Below, piece by piece: positions 5,228 to 5,230 of a DNA stretch of 5,230 nt. Position numbers and translations under genes: made by a program. Origin of the DNA: an uncultured Moraxella sp. (GTDB lineage: Bacteria > Pseudomonadota > Gammaproteobacteria > Pseudomonadales > Moraxellaceae). The notes beneath the pieces were generated by a model. That model saw only the letters and a list, made by a program, of their open reading frames with translations. It was not told where the DNA came from and ran no database searches. The stretch's first letter is position 1; each line of letters starts with the position of its first letter. The stretch is from assembly GCA_937975585.1 (NCBI GenBank), contig CALJUC010000136.1, forward strand, positions 1-5,230, given 5' to 3'.

Positions 5228-5230
5228 GGT

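Noticed and set aside
1..5230. CRISPR array, tRNA, insertion sequence, toxin-antitoxin or phage-defence system
   Set aside because: There are no regularly spaced long repeats, no cloverleaf-like sequence with tRNA consensus, no transposase motifs, and no small paired genes with toxin or antitoxin features.

Overview
The window looks like the end of a draft-assembly contig from a Gram-negative gammaproteobacterium. The family-level guess is Moraxellaceae (Moraxella/Psychrobacter-like), based on moderate G+C, glutamine-rich proteins and general protein style. That guess is inference; no rRNA or other phylogenetic marker is present. The first 41 bases are not organism DNA: positions 8-41 are the Illumina TruSeq read-2 adapter, and 2-7 look like an index.

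Layout. After a short leader (42-172), a TtrS-type sensor histidine kinase gene runs on the + strand (173-2006). It has a signal peptide, a PhnD-like periplasmic sensor domain, a membrane helix, HisKA and HATPase. As written it cannot make a full kinase: there is an in-frame TAA at 398-400, and two places (about 1473-1476 and 1728-1732) where one base is missing. All the kinase motifs survive across the broken frames, so the damage is either recent or caused by sequencing/assembly. Its partner, an intact FixJ/TtrR-type response regulator (2075-2695), follows 68 bases later.

A 268-bp gap (2696-2963) separates the regulator from a convergent gene. It holds no conventional gene, but it is rich in signals: a sigma70-like promoter, 10-bp-phased direct repeats, a short open frame, a 10-base perfect complement to the 16S rRNA 3' end, a tandem 10-bp repeat and a palindrome followed by Ts. 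It is the best place in the window for something undescribed, such as a small RNA or small protein, but the evidence is only sequence pattern.

Two membrane-protein genes lie on the minus strand. One is a TRIC/UPF0126 (YicG-like) protein (2964-3623, TTG start), and the other is a MATE-family efflux transporter (3851-5227) whose start codon is three bases from the window end. The 227-bp gap between them carries a nested hairpin followed by five Ts on the + strand.

Functionally, the two-component pair would sense a small periplasmic ligand and control transcription. In known relatives this is tetrathionate or thiosulfate control of respiratory genes, but no reductase gene is in view, so the ligand and targets are unknown. 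The two transport genes show no evident link to the two-component system. I see no CRISPR array, tRNA, rRNA, insertion sequence or defence system. The candidate small unit at 2704-2972 and the broken kinase next to an intact regulator are the main points of interest.
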